Source: Gossypium raimondii (taxonomy: Eukaryota; Streptophyta; Magnoliopsida; Malvales; Malvaceae). Taken from it: 64,000 nt of DNA. The notes beneath the pieces are model-generated. The model made no database searches. It saw nothing but the letters and a program-made list of their open reading frames with translations, and was not told where the DNA came from. Below are positions 35,848-47,597 of this stretch, in pieces. The translations under genes and the position numbers were made by a program. Numbering within the stretch: the stretch's first letter is position 1; each line of letters starts with the position of its first letter. The stretch spans positions 124,001-188,000 of the forward strand of contig NC_068569.1 in assembly GCF_025698545.1 (NCBI RefSeq), written 5' to 3'.

Positions 35848-38318
35848 ATGGCCTTTAACCTCCCACTTTTCTTCCTCCTTTTTTTCTTGCCTTTTGTTTT
35901 TCCTTCTTACGCTTTGCCCGAGTCCGATATCCTTCTCAAGTTCAAATCTACCTTAAACAATGCCTCTGCCTTGAAGAGTTGGGACAGCAATCCCCAACCT
36001 CCATGCAATGGCCCAACTGCCAATTGGATCGGCGTTCTTTGCAATCATGGCGCCATTTGGGGTCTCAAACTCGAGGCTATGGGACTTTCCGGCTCCATTG
36101 ATGTCAATACCTTAAAAGACCTGCCCAACTTGACTACCTTAAGCTTTATGAACAATAGTTTCAATGGTCCTATTCCCGAGTTGAACAAACTTAAAGAACT
36201 CAGATCCGCTTATTTATCCTTCAACAAATTTTCTGGACAAATTCCTGCCAATGCCTTTGATGGTTTGATTTTGATCAAGAAATTGCATCTATCCCAAAAT
36301 CAGTTAACGGGTGCAATTCCTGCCTCTTTGGCCACCTTGCCCAAGCTTACGGAGCTTAAACTTGACGGCAACCAGTTTTCGGGTAAAATACCTGACTTTA
36401 GACTTCCCATTCAAACGCTGGATCTCTCAAATAATCAATTGGAGGGTCCTATACCAGCAAGCCTTAGTAAGATGGACGCCCAAGTTTTTGCAGGTGTCTA
36501 TTACTGCCACTCAATCTTCCCTTTTCATTTATTTACGCCAATTTATCTAATTAAGATTACAGGAGGGAAATAGCTAGAAATGGAATAAGATAAATGAAGG
36601 TTTTTTCTTTTTGTCTTTATTACGATGATGAAGAAGCAAAGTAATCCTTGTTGTATTTCTTTTTACCCAAAAATAACGAACCATTTCATGCAGACCATAT
36701 AACTAGAGAGACAGAGTAAAAATTTTATGGTTCGATCACCTCGTTGGCTGTATCATGTATGGAATATTAATGCATGATAGAAATACTAAGATTAATTCCT
36801 ACCTCACGTCACGTGCCTATAGAAAAGTGTGTCTTAAGTTATACATACATACATACAGATTACAATTCTCCATTATTACAGGCAATAAGGGGCTGTGTGG
36901 TGGACCATTGAAGGCGTGTGAGTCCCCCGGTGGATCAAACTCTACTTCCAACGATGGGTCCGGTTCCGGTTCCGGTTCTGGTTCCGATTCCGGTTCCGGT
37001 TCCGGTTCCGGTTCTGGTTACGATTCCGGTTCCGGTTCCGGTTCCAGCTCCAAGAAGCCACCAATATGGATGATAGCGATCCTGGTGGTAGTTGGGGTGT
37101 TGATAGTAGTGGCCATATTTGCAGTGATGATGATGAAACGACAGAGAAAGCAGGAAGCAACGCCATCATCAGTGGAGGCCCCACCATCAAATGTGCGAGC
37201 AAAAGGGTACAAGGGAGAAAAACACGGGTCGCCAGGCAACTCAAGGAATGGAAAGAGGGCTCCCGAGGCGACTGTTAAACTTACATTCGTGAGGGATGAT
37301 AGAGAGAGGTTTGATTTGCCAGACTTGCTAAAAGCCTCGGCCGAGGTATTGGGAAGTGGATCCTTTGGGTCATCGTTTAAGGCTGCTCTGTCAATTGGGC
37401 CTGTGGTGGTGGTGAAGAGGTATAAACAGATGAACAACGCTGGGAAAGAAGAGTTCCTTGAGCATATGAGGAGGATAGGGAGACTGACCCATGAAAACTT
37501 GCTTCCTCTCGTCGCCTATTACTATAGGAAGGAAGAGAAGCTCCTTGTCTCCGATTTTGTTAAAAATGGAAGCTTGGCAGTGCATCTCCACGGTTAGTTC
37601 AATTATCTAATTATTTCTCTTGTTTAATTAATTTTATTACCAATTTAGATTTAGACTATATAGACAGTAGGGTGAATGAATGAATGTTTCAGGTCGCAAA
37701 TCCACGGGGCATCCAACGCTGGATTGGCCAACTCGATTGAAGATCGTGAAAGGAGTAGCCAAGGGGCTGGCATACCTGCACAAGGAATTGCCTAGCTTGA
37801 TAGTGCCCCACGGACACCTGAAATCCTCAAATGTTCTCCTCAATGAAACCTGTGAACCCCTCCTCACGGATTACGGCCTGATACCTATAATCAACCAGGA
37901 AAGTGCAAAGAAACTGATGGTGGCTTATAAGTCACCAGAATATGCGCAACAAGGCAAAATTACAAGAAAGAGCGACGTATGGGCTCTTGGAATATTGATA
38001 TTAGAGTTATTAACGGGAATGTTCCCCGGAAACTTCAAGGGCAAGGAGAGTGATCATCATCAGGAAGAGGATTTGGCAAATTGGGTGAAGTCGGTTGTTG
38101 GTGATCAAGAAAGGCCGTCCAAGGATATGGAGGTGTTCGACAAAGAGATGGGAACAATAAATGACAGTGATGGGGAATTGATGCAAGATCTGTTAAAGAT
38201 AGGATTGAGTTGCTGTGAAGAAGATGTGGAGAAGAGATTAGATTTAAAAGATGCTGTTGGGAGAATTGAAGAATTAAAGCGCAAGGATGATGATGGTGCA
38301 TCCAAGGCCGGCCAGTGA
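35848..38318 (+). CDS. LRR receptor-like kinase, pollen-receptor-kinase (PRK) type, probable pseudokinase
   Basis: Membrane receptor of LRR-RLK subfamily III; relatives signal in pollen tubes. Exons 35848-36493, 36882-37592, 37693-38318 give 660 residues. Signal peptide MAFNLPLFFLLFFLPF; LRR N-cap ending WIGVLCN; about five LRRs (LKDLPNLTTLSFMNNSFNGP to LPIQTLDLSNNQLEGPIPAS); juxtamembrane NKGLCGGPLKACESP; then a Ser-Gly tract, one membrane span (WMIAILVVVGVLIVVAIFAV) and the kinase region from FDLPDLLKASAEVLGSGSFG. The VVVVKRYK lysine is kept, but the catalytic loop reads HGHLKSSNVLL (no HRD) and the metal motif is DYG, so phosphotransfer may be weak or absent, as is common in this subfamily. 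The first ATG fits the signal peptide; the frame is open upstream without an ATG. PRK identity is by family resemblance. Confidence 0.93.
36957..37050 (+). repeat. GGTTCC hexamer array encoding (Ser-Gly)n
   Basis: About 15 hexamer units (GGTTCC with GATTCC, GGTTCT and one GGTTAC variant) in the second exon of the receptor kinase gene. It encodes alternating Gly and Ser with Asp and Tyr interruptions, just outside the membrane span, in the position of the short linker of other PRK proteins. Confidence 0.92.
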
Positions 38319-39464
38319 GGATGGCAACAAATATAACATCGACGATAACTTCTTTTAATTCCCGCCCACTACATATACCCTTTTTTACTCCAAGAGTCGA
38401 CCAAATATAATCTCTCTTTTATCTTTGGTTTCTTTATTTTGTGGGGGACTACTTCAAGTTGAAGGCCACAACCTTACTGAATTTATTTGAGATTTGGAGT
38501 TCAAAGCATTTAATTTTGTTTTTCTCATCGCTAGATTTCCTTAGGATTGATGATATTATTATATATAGCCTGCACCTGCAGTTTCTTGCCCTTTTTTTTC
38601 TCTCCATAAATATCATCATATGTTGTACCCATACTACAATATCTAAATCACTTTTTTTAATTTAATTTCCTTAAATTAATTAAGATACTATGACTAAGTT
38701 ATTTTAATATATATACATCCATACTAGTTTATAGATAGATTTTTTTCTTTATTTTCGCACCAATAACATCTTTTTCTTCTCCTATGTTGTTAAACAATTA
38801 TTATAAATGATTTAAAATATTTTAATCCAACTTTTACCTATTATTGAATTTGACTATATATAATATTATTGTTTTCCAGTAACTTTGTTCCTCTAACATA
38901 ACATCATTTTCCGTAACTATGATTCATATATTATACTGTAAGAATACAACCGACTAACTATTTCTTCTTTCGAAAACCTATACTATCTTCAAGTATTTGA
39001 GTGTAAAACAAGCATAGTGATTTAATTAAATTAAATAAATAAAATCAAGTTTTCTTTGAATTTCAATATTTGCCTTTTAAGAATGAAGTAATAATTATAT
39101 CACAAAATAGCCTATAATCAAAGATGATACAAGTGATTTATTCAAAAGAAAGAGAATATGATATATATAAGTGATAATAGCAAAACCCGATTTAATTACT
39201 TTATGAACAAGCTTAGAATAATAATAATTATAGTTTTATCATTATATATATATATATATATATAGGTATTGGTCTAAATTTGGAGGGTCCCTCCCGACCA
39301 AGATTGGTAGTTAAAGGAGTTGGTAAGTTAGTGGGTAATTAGTTTTGGAGAAAACAAACAAAACTAGCAAAACTTCCCTTGGGCACAGATAGATGATAGA
39401 GGATATATGTATATACATATGCTTGAGGAGAGGTAATTGATTAAAGTAGCAAAAAATAATTAAG
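38319..39464. other. Intergenic between the two kinase genes
   Basis: 3' flank of the LRR kinase and promoter of the USP kinase. AT-rich, with a (TA)n run near 39243-39264. No gene or transposon end recognised. Confidence 0.5.
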
Positions 39465-42400
39465 ATGGCGAAAAGAAATGGAGAAAAGAGAAACGAGAGC
39501 GTGGCAGTGGCAGTGGCAGTGGCAGTGGCAATAGACAAGGACAAGGGAAGCCAACATGCATTGAAATGGGCGGTGGATCATCTCATATCTAGGGGTCAAT
39601 CAATCACTCTTCTCCATGTCAAAACCAAACCTTCTTCCATCCCCACCCCAAGTATACCTATCTACCTTTTGCTTTTATATATATATATAAAGAATTATAT
39701 AGAGATACTAATGCTTGCATGCAGGTGGGAGCCACGTAAAAATGAGTGATGTGAACGACGAAGTTGCAAAGGCATATAAACAACAACTGGAGAGCCAAGC
39801 CAAGGAGGTGTTTCTACCTTTCCGATGCTTCTGCTCACGGAAGGACGTACGTACTTTTTTTCTTTCCGAATAAACCTAAGCTAGGTAGTTAATTTATGGA
39901 TGCATGTGGTTTTGCAACAGATCAAATGTAATGAAGTCATACTGGAAGACACGGACATCTCTAAAGCCTTAATTGATTATGTCTCATCCTTTCCAATCGA
40001 GACTCTAGTACTTGGCGCACCCTCAAGAAGCGGCTTTGTTAGGTACCTAATTAAACCAATTAATTAAGTCGGCTGTGCTAGATTTGCATGCATATCCTCA
40101 ACTCAACTCAAATAATATTATTATTGCAGAAGGTTCAGGACAGCGGAGGTTACAACTAATGTCTCAAAAGGGGCTCCCGATTACTGCACTATATATGTGA
40201 TTGGCAAAGGAAAGATCTCGTCAGTGCGATCCGCTTCTGCTCCCCCTCCCCCGCGTCCTCAGTCTCAGCCTCTGTTGCAACCCCAACCCAATAATAACAT
40301 TCCCGACCCAACGGAATCTCCTTCTTCCGCTCGCGCTGTTGTTAACCCCAGACACAGAGGTTTTTTAGCATCATCCATCACCATTCCTGCCTTTTCTTTC
40401 TTTCTATATATATAATACTAAGCCTAGCTCCTTGGTGATTTTTATTCCGTAACAGCACCCCAGAGACCCCATAATCCACATCGCAACCTGCATGAAGAAG
40501 CAGAAATCAAGTCACCCTTCACAAGAGCACGAAATGTGATGAAATATGAGCCCCCGACTCCTGAATCTGACATCTCATTCGTAAGCAGTGGAAAGCCGAG
40601 CAGCGATACCATGTTCTCTTCTACATCTGACAATATGGAATTTGGAAATCCCCCCCGGCTTTCCAGCTGCTCCGATTTTGACAACAGAAGCATGGCCTCC
40701 TCCGTGGATTTCAGTTCCCAGTACAATTTCTCATTTTGCTCCGAGGAAAGTGGTAGGACATCCTGGTCATCTCATAACATGGTAAGCATTAAATATATAT
40801 ATTCCTTTCATTTCATCATCATTAACTGCTCAAACTTAATTAACTATTGAGATGGATGCATGCCACAGGATGATGTGGAAGCTGAGATGAGAAGACTGAA
40901 ACAGGAGCTCAAGCAGACCATGGATATGTACAGTGCAGCCTGCAAGGAAGCACTCTCAGCAAAGAAGAAGGTACCTACCTATCTACCAACAATATATATC
41001 TAATCTAAATCCTAAAATTCTGATTCAACACTCTGATTACAGGCAATGGAACTTCAGAGCTGGAAAATGCAAGAAGAGCAAAAGAAAGAAGAGGCACGAG
41101 TAGCTGAGAAAGCTGCACTCTCACTTGCAGAAACGGAGAAAGCCAAGTGTAATGCAGCCATTGAGGCAGCCCAAGCAGCCCAACGAATTGCTGAACTAGA
41201 AGCTCAAAAGAGCACGAATATAGAAAGGAAAGCCAACATAGATGATGCTGATGATGATGACATGAATATGGCATTAAATGGTTTCGGACACCATCTCATG
41301 TACCGAAAATACACCATTGAAGAGATTGAAATAGCAACAGACAATTTCTCTCCATCTCGCAAAATAGGAGAAGGAGGTTATGGGCCTGTGTACCACAGTA
41401 ACCTGGACCACACCCCGGTGGCAATAAAAGTTCTACGTCCAGATGCAACCCAAGGACAATCACAGTTTCAGCAAGAGGTATGTATATATGTAATTAAATG
41501 TTTATTAGTGATATATATAGATGGAGTAAAGGCATTTAGTAAGAATGTGATGGAACTATGTAGGTTGAAGTGTTAAGCTGCATACGACATCCAAACATGG
41601 TCCTTCTCCTTGGAGCCTGCCCAGAGTATGGGTGCCTAGTCTATGAATACATGGCGAATGGAAGCTTAGAAGATCGACTGTTTATGCACAACAACAGTCC
41701 CGTACTTCCATGGCAAATAAGATTTCGAATAGCCGCAGAGATTGCGACGGGTCTCCTTTTTCTCCACCATACCAAACCGAAGCCACTTGTGCACCGTGAC
41801 CTTAAACCCGCCAATATATTGCTAGATCACAATTATGTGAGCAAGATTAGCGATGTTGGGCTAGCTAGACTTGTTCCTCCATCAGTTGCCAACTCTGTAA
41901 CTCAGTATCGTATGACGTCAGCAGCAGGAACATTCTGTTACATAGATCCTGAATATCAGCAAACTGGAATGCTAGGGATAAAGTCTGATGTCTACTCCCT
42001 GGGGATCATGCTTTTACAAATAATAACAGCTAAGCCACCAATGGGTTTGGCTCATCGTGTTGAGAATGCCATCGAGGAGGGAAGTTTTGCTGAGATACTA
42101 GACCCTGCTGTCACTGACTGGCCATTGGAAGAGGCCTTGAGCTTTGCTAAGTTAGCCCTTAAGTGTGCGGAACTGAGACGAAGAGACAGACCCGATCTGG
42201 GACAGGTTGTGTTGCCACATCTTATCAAGCTGAGAGATCTTGCAGAGTCGAACATGCCTTTTATGACGTTTGGAGGTAGTGCAGGGCCTTCCCCAAATAA
42301 CACCCAAGTTTCCACCTCCTCGATGCTGCAGGTATACTCTCTCATTAATGTCACCCAAAACAAGCTTTATATTTATATTTTGATTAATTTGGTGCTCGCT

Positions 42401-42475
42401 TCTTAGGATTTTCTTAATCAACCTCCACAGTTCTTGCATTCTGAATGCGATAGCATAAGCAGCGGCTCAGACTAA
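39465..42475 (+). CDS. USP-domain receptor-like cytoplasmic kinase (RLCK IXb type, no U-box)
   Basis: Soluble kinase combining an N-terminal universal stress protein fold, a long Ser-rich linker, a coiled coil and a C-terminal kinase. Exons: 39465-39651, 39725-39846, 39921-40042, 40130-40359, 40456-40781, 40869-40970, 41043-41477, 41564-42331, 42407-42475; 786 residues. USP phrases: AIDKDKGSQHALKWAVDHL, ITLLHVKT, LVLGAPSRSGFVR. Coiled coil from EAEMRRLKQELKQTMDMY through EKAALSLAETEKAKCNAAIE. Kinase: IGEGGYGPVY glycine loop, VAIKVL lysine, HRDLKPANILL catalytic loop, then SDVG in place of DFG, and DPEYQQTG. The protein ends SISSGSD without the C-terminal U-box found in PUB51/52-type relatives; no U-box coding is seen before the next gene. 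A (GTGGCA)5 run lengthens the first USP strand. Substrate unknown. Confidence 0.94.
39500..39532 (+). repeat. (GTGGCA)5 in-frame hexamer repeat
   Basis: Five tandem GTGGCA units encode Val-Ala repeats at the start of the USP domain of the kinase gene. Relatives usually have VAVAID only; here it reads VAVAVAVAVAID. Confidence 0.9.
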
Positions 42476-43180
42476 TTATTGTTGTTTCCTTAAAAAGACA
42501 CCACCATCATCATCTAAGTGAGCATCAACGTACGGCTCCTGTTTTAGTTACCTGTTTATATCTAGCTTCTTCACACTAATTGTTTGCTTTCTTTTTTGTG
42601 GGTGTGTGTGTGTGCAGTTAGAATAGAAAGAGTGCAGTGCAGGCTTATGGAACTAGCACAACTAGCTAGGGGAGCTCAATTTCGCCATCAAACAACATTC
42701 TGGAATTCCATTACATTGTTATTTTAGAATATTTACGAAACTCTACTCTACAGGAAACTGTACGCTTCAATTTACACGATGCCACTCAATCTTATACTAA
42801 GTTATAAAAAGGTGTATAAAACTATTTTGTTATTTTTACATTAGTGTGAAATTTATTCCGAATTTATTCAAGGAAAAATATTTGCTCTACCAAACCGCAA
42901 GCATACTTCATCTCGCTGTAAGTCGTACAACTTTCACATACTGCATTAACATTGATACAATAAACTCACATCAATATATCTACTCATACTTTCTACATCA
43001 ACATTCCATTTCTTCACTTCTCATCATGTTTCTCCTTCAAACTTATCTGATAAAACCAACAATGAACGGTTATGGCATTGAACACTAATTGTCAAATTTC
43101 TAAGCTATCTAGTCTAAACCACCTCTGCTTAAACTTTTAACAATTCAATTCCTTATCACTTGCCACTTCAATATGGTAAT
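42476..43180. other. Convergent 3' flanks of USP kinase and decarboxylase
   Basis: Region between two stop codons that face each other. It should contain both 3' UTRs; a possible short 3' UTR intron of the kinase lies around 42500-42617, before GTGTGTGTGCAG. No further gene seen. Confidence 0.4.
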
Positions 43181-44900
43181 TCAGACATCACATATGACTA
43201 TGGAATTGAGCAAAGGATCAGAGGCTCCACTAATAGTTGCACCTTTGTTTTTAACGAGCACCAAATACTCCAGAGCTTTCTTTGTAATGGTCTCACCTGG
43301 GATCATTACAGGTATACCTGGCGGATATGGACATATGAGTTCCCCACAAATTTTCCCAAGACTCTCTCCAATTGCCACTTTCCTTTTTCTTGCAAAGAAG
43401 GCTTCTCTAGGATTAAGACACACAGTAATATCAGAAAATGGTGCTGAACCACAATGGTCCTCTATTTGGCCTTTTATTTTTTCAAATGACAACAAGGACG
43501 CTTCAGATAGATTCTTTATTCCACATGCAAGCCTCTGGATATGGTCCCTACAAGTTCCAAGGTTTATGGCAAAAGTAATAGATCGAGTACCAACCAGTTC
43601 AGAGATGACCCCTTGATCGCTATATAAGGTTTCATCTGCTTCAAAACCAGATAAACCTAGCTGCCAGAACCCAAATGTAAGCCTCAACGGATCAATGACA
43701 GGGAAGTTAGAAAATCCGAGTGTGCCAAGCATTGAAATTCCTGGAATATTTCTTATAAGGTTTTTAGTTTCAAGTGCCAAATCTAATGCATTATTGAAAA
43801 TGCTGCCTGGTTTTTCACTTAGCTGAGCTCTAGCTGCATCTAGAGATGCCAAAAGCAGATAACTAGGACTAGTGCTTTGAAGGGTTTGAAGGCATCTACA
43901 GATTCTTTCTCTGTCTACAATATTCCCAGACATATGTAACATTGATGACTGTGTGAGAGAGCAGAGGACTTTGTGAGTAGATTGCACAGCCAGATCAGCT
44001 CCTTGCTGGAGGGCCGAGGAGGGTAGCTGGGGATGAAATCCAAAGTGTGCTCCATGAGCCTCATCAACGATCACAGGGATTTCATAAGAATGGCATAGCT
44101 TTGAAATGTCAGTCAAGTTGCTACAAATACCGTGGTAAGTGGGCGAAGTGATGAAAACTGCACCTACTTTTTGACCTTCCATATGCAACTCCTCGATTGC
44201 TTTCTCTATCTGTAAAAATATTTACACCAAGTTATATTTCAACATGGAAAAATATTTTTTAAGAAAAAGAAAAGAACGTAATAACTAAACAAACATTTCA
44301 ACAGCATTAAGTAGAACGCTAGCTACCAGAATTGAGAATAGTTTGGAGACTAACCTGGGATAAAGTAACACCAGCAGTAATATCCCAAAGGCAATCATAG
44401 TCAGGGATAATATATTTGGGAATGACACCAGATAATACGATAGCAGAAATGGCAGATATATGAGAATTCCGAGGTAGAATTAAATAATCTCCAGGGGAGC
44501 AAGTTGCCAGGATTGCTGCTTGGATTCCACAGGTGGTACCTCCAACAAGAAACCATGTCTCTGAGGATCCAAACAGCTTGGCAGCTAGCTTTTGTGCCTC
44601 TAAAATGGGGCCCTCTGGAGAAAATAGGTTGTCAAGTTCGGGAAGCTCAGGTAAATCGTGAATGAAGGGCTTCAAACCAATGAGATGAACTAAGGATGAG
44701 GGTGCAGCCCGACCCCTGTTATGTCCTGGAAAATGAAAAGTAGCAGCGTTTTGGTGAGCGCAAGTTTTCAAGGCACTAACCAATGGAGGGATGCTATTTG
44801 GTTGAGCAATCTCGGAGTTGGTAATTAGGATTCTGTCTCTGGTGCTTCCTGCATCTTGCTGCTTCTTTCGTGGCTCTATCACTCTTCTTTCCTGCAACAT
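43181..44900 (-). CDS. Orn/Lys/Arg decarboxylase family (cyanobacterial-type, PLP-dependent)
   Basis: Aspartate-aminotransferase-fold PLP enzyme of the Orn/Lys/Arg decarboxylase class, in plants probably plastidial; substrate (Arg, Lys or Orn) not decidable here. Two firm exons, 44891-44355 and 44209-43181, joined by GT-AG. Key phrases: AATFHFPGHNRGRAAPSSL, HDLPELPELDNLFSPEGPIL, ETWFLVGGTTCGIQAAILAT, DEAHGAHFGFH (PLP ring Asp), and AVQSTHKVLCSLTQSS with the Schiff-base Lys; it ends ASDPLLNSIVICDV. The start is uncertain. Without further splicing the ATG at 44900 gives MLQERRVIEPRKKQQDAG and 524 residues, but CATATGTTGCAG there looks like an acceptor. Upstream donors near 45000 (ATAAAG|GTAAGAAG) and 45191 (TCTAAG|GTCGG) could supply leader exons, yet the frame they join has no ATG. 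Confidence 0.88.
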
Positions 44901-46084
44901 ATGTCAAGTGTTTTCGTCGCAGACAAACTGAAATCTTTTACTAGTTTGTTTCGAGTGAGCATGAAATTAAAACCTGGACCTCCTAATCTTCTTCTTACCT
45001 TTATATCTAAAATTGATGGCAATATACTGAAAGTGAATTCATACAAATAAAAATATGAATCCCATCCCCATCCCCATCCAAGTAGTGAAGCATAATTAAT
45101 TCCCCAAACTCCCGAACTTGGATTATCACAAATGCGATGACGAAAACAGGTGCATTCGTTGCAGAAAGGATTAAAGAAAAAGAAACCGACCTTAGAAGCG
45201 AGAATTGTTGTGGACCACGAATTGGGCAGCAGCAGACAGCTCTGGCACAAAAATGGAAGTGGATGAGTTGAAATTTGGATTTACTATCAATTATTTAGAA
45301 AAATTCGAAATTTTGAAAAAGTCGAACGAAACCATTGAGAGGGAAATTGGGCGAGGCGAGGGAGCAGCAGTCACCGCCTATCCGTCCGTCTGAGGTTAGA
45401 TTATCCACTCCCGCCTGCGCTTACTTTTTAACTACTTTTATGTACAAATTCTAATGTGAAAATTAGGGGAAATATCAATTTCAAAGAAAAATTAGTGGAT
45501 TTTTTAAATTTAAAGAAATAAGGTTGATTTTGCGAGAGGTGTGTCACTCACAAGCGCCTAGGGCAGCAAGCATCCTGCTTACAACTTTTTTTTTTTAAAT
45601 TTAATGATAAACGATTAGAAAATTGTAATTGTTGATTTCTTAATCATTCGACAAATGACCAAAAATTAAAAAAATCTTTAATTTTCTCTTAATTTTCTAT
45701 ACTAACTGTTAGTAATTTCCTGATTTTATTCTACTTTCATCATCACAAAGATTTCAGGTAAAATAAGACAATTTTTTATTTGTCTATTTTTAATAGGTTT
45801 AACCATAATTTTGTATTAAATAAATGGTTAATTTAGTGGTAATTTTATAATATTTTAAATTTTAGTTTATTTTATTGTCTAAATTAATTAATCTTATTTG
45901 ATTTGATAAACGTTACCGATTTTATAAATGTCAACCCTTCTAATTCGTTTGGATCACAAGCACATATTTAGTATTAAATTACAAATGGTAAGAAACTATT
46001 ATTATTTTTTATTTTAATTAATATCATTATTAAGTTGTTAATATTATTATATTTTTAAATTTTTTATATTTATATAATCAAGAC
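44901..46084. other. Decarboxylase 5' region and AT-rich intergenic DNA
   Basis: From 44901 to about 45400 lie the leader, possible first exons and promoter of the minus-strand decarboxylase, including a GGGGAT repeat (45060-45080, read on the minus strand). Beyond 45430 the DNA is AT-rich; GTGTGTCACTCACAAGCGCC near 45540 resembles sequence found next to plant-mobile-domain elements. No intact gene. Confidence 0.45.
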
Positions 46085-46480
46085 AAAAATTGATTTATTG
46101 AAACATATATACGCAATTTAAGTGCAAGAGCACCATGTATTATTGAAAAAGGCCGGATTCTTTCACGTCTTATATGCTCAACTAGATAAATTGGATCCCA
46201 CGCTTATTAGTGCTTTACTAGAAAGATGAAGAACCGAAACACAAACATTCCATCATCCATACGGTGAGTGTACGATTACACTTGGGGATGTGGCATTACA
46301 ACTCAGTCTACCGATTGATGGGGCAGTTGTTACGGGGGTAGTGCACATTGGGGAGTGGAGGTCGATTTGTCATTAGCTATTAGGCAAGGTGGCAAACAAG
46401 TTTAGTGGCAACTAGATAGATATGAAATGGTTAAAAGATAATTTCTTACATCTCGATAATTGTAAGAAGCGTTTTTGTCA
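46085..46480 (+). pseudogene. Plant mobile domain (MAIN-like) fragment, decayed
   Basis: Plus-strand translation gives FFHVLYAQLDKLDPTLISAL, then TETQTFHHPYGECTITLGDV, ALQLSLPIDGAVVTGVVHIG and MKWLKDNF. These match in order the plant mobile domain of MAINTENANCE OF MERISTEMS-like proteins, a family shared by host genes and transposons. Only the N-terminal part of the domain is present and the frame is interrupted several times, so it is a dead copy, probably carried here by a transposon. Confidence 0.75.
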
Positions 46481-46991
46481 CCTGTACCCAAAATTGACTT
46501 ATTTCGTTAAATTCCGAAAAAAACGACTTATTTCTCTAATTATTTTTTGAAAATGACGTATATGCCTAATTCCCCCAATTCTATTACTATTGTATTTTCT
46601 TCTTATCTAATTGACCTCATTTTTTTTCTTTCTCATAAAAACAAGGGTAAACTTGTCACCCAACTTTTACAGCGTTTTTGTAGCAGCCCGATTTTCAGTG
46701 ATGTCTAAAACAGTGGTTCGAGACCACCAAATCCGGCAAATAAGCTCGTAAATTTTTATTATTTAATATTTACGAGCCAAATGTGGTTTTTAAAAGATTT
46801 TTGAATTAGTAATTTGTGTTTTATAAGGCTTTATTAGGTTAAGTGATTTAGAAAAGAGGTATTGAGATCTCGGTCCTATAAATCGAGCCGTAAATATTTT
46901 TATAAATGTTTACGGAGTGCCATTAAGGTAGTATTAAAGTTTTGTTAGAAAATTTTAACGTTTTGGTTGTTAATTAATTAAAAAGAACTAA

Positions 46992-47597
46992 GGGTCTGTT
47001 TGATTGAAGGAATTGATTTTCCGGAAAATCATTTCCAACTTTTCCAGCGTTTGATTGGCGGAAAACATTTTCCATTTGGAAAATAAACTCCAAAACAAGG
47101 GAAAATGGGTTACATTTTAGGGAAAATGTCTTACCCTTTCAATTTCCGTAAGACATTTTCCGTGCTCTCCTCTCTATCGCCTCCTTCATTCCTTCCTTCA
47201 TTTCCGTAGAAATTACTTACATTTATCGATTTTCCAAGAACTTGTTTTTTAATTATTCAATACTTGTTTTTTAACACAATTACAAATAATTTATTTGATA
47301 TTAATTTTTTCAATTTATAACGATTAATATTGTAGCTTAATAATTGAGTATTATTATAAATAAATCATTGAAATATATGTAAAATAATTTAAAATATAAA
47401 AATTTATTAATACATATCAATATATGTAAAAACAATTTTTTGAAAATATTTCAGAAATCGCCAAACAAATTAAAAATATTTTACATGATTCAATCAAACA
47501 CCGTAAAATATTTTCCAGTAAATTATTTTACAGAAAAGTAAAACATTTTCCCGAAATCATTTTACGGAAAATATTTTACTGGCAATCAAACAGACCC
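46992..47597. mobile_element. Tourist-type MITE (PIF/Harbinger)
   Basis: Perfect terminal inverted repeats GGGTCTGTTTGATTG and CAATCAAACAGACCC, flanked by TAA at 46989-46991 and 47598-47600, which is the PIF/Harbinger target duplication. Length 606 bp. The subterminal parts are also inverted copies rich in GGAAAATATTTTCC-type palindromes. No coding capacity. It sits inside the solo LTR. Confidence 0.93.

Noticed and set aside
36942-37437. Glu-Pro- and Asn-Arg-rich frames antisense to the receptor kinase
   Set aside because: They are translations of the GGTTCC array on the other strand.
43160-43616. Plus-strand frames of 95 and 147 residues
   Set aside because: Antisense shadows of the decarboxylase C-terminal exon.
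1-45400. Polyamine gene cluster (transporter plus Orn/Lys/Arg decarboxylase)
   Set aside because: The two genes are 43 kb apart with eight unrelated genes between them; chance proximity.
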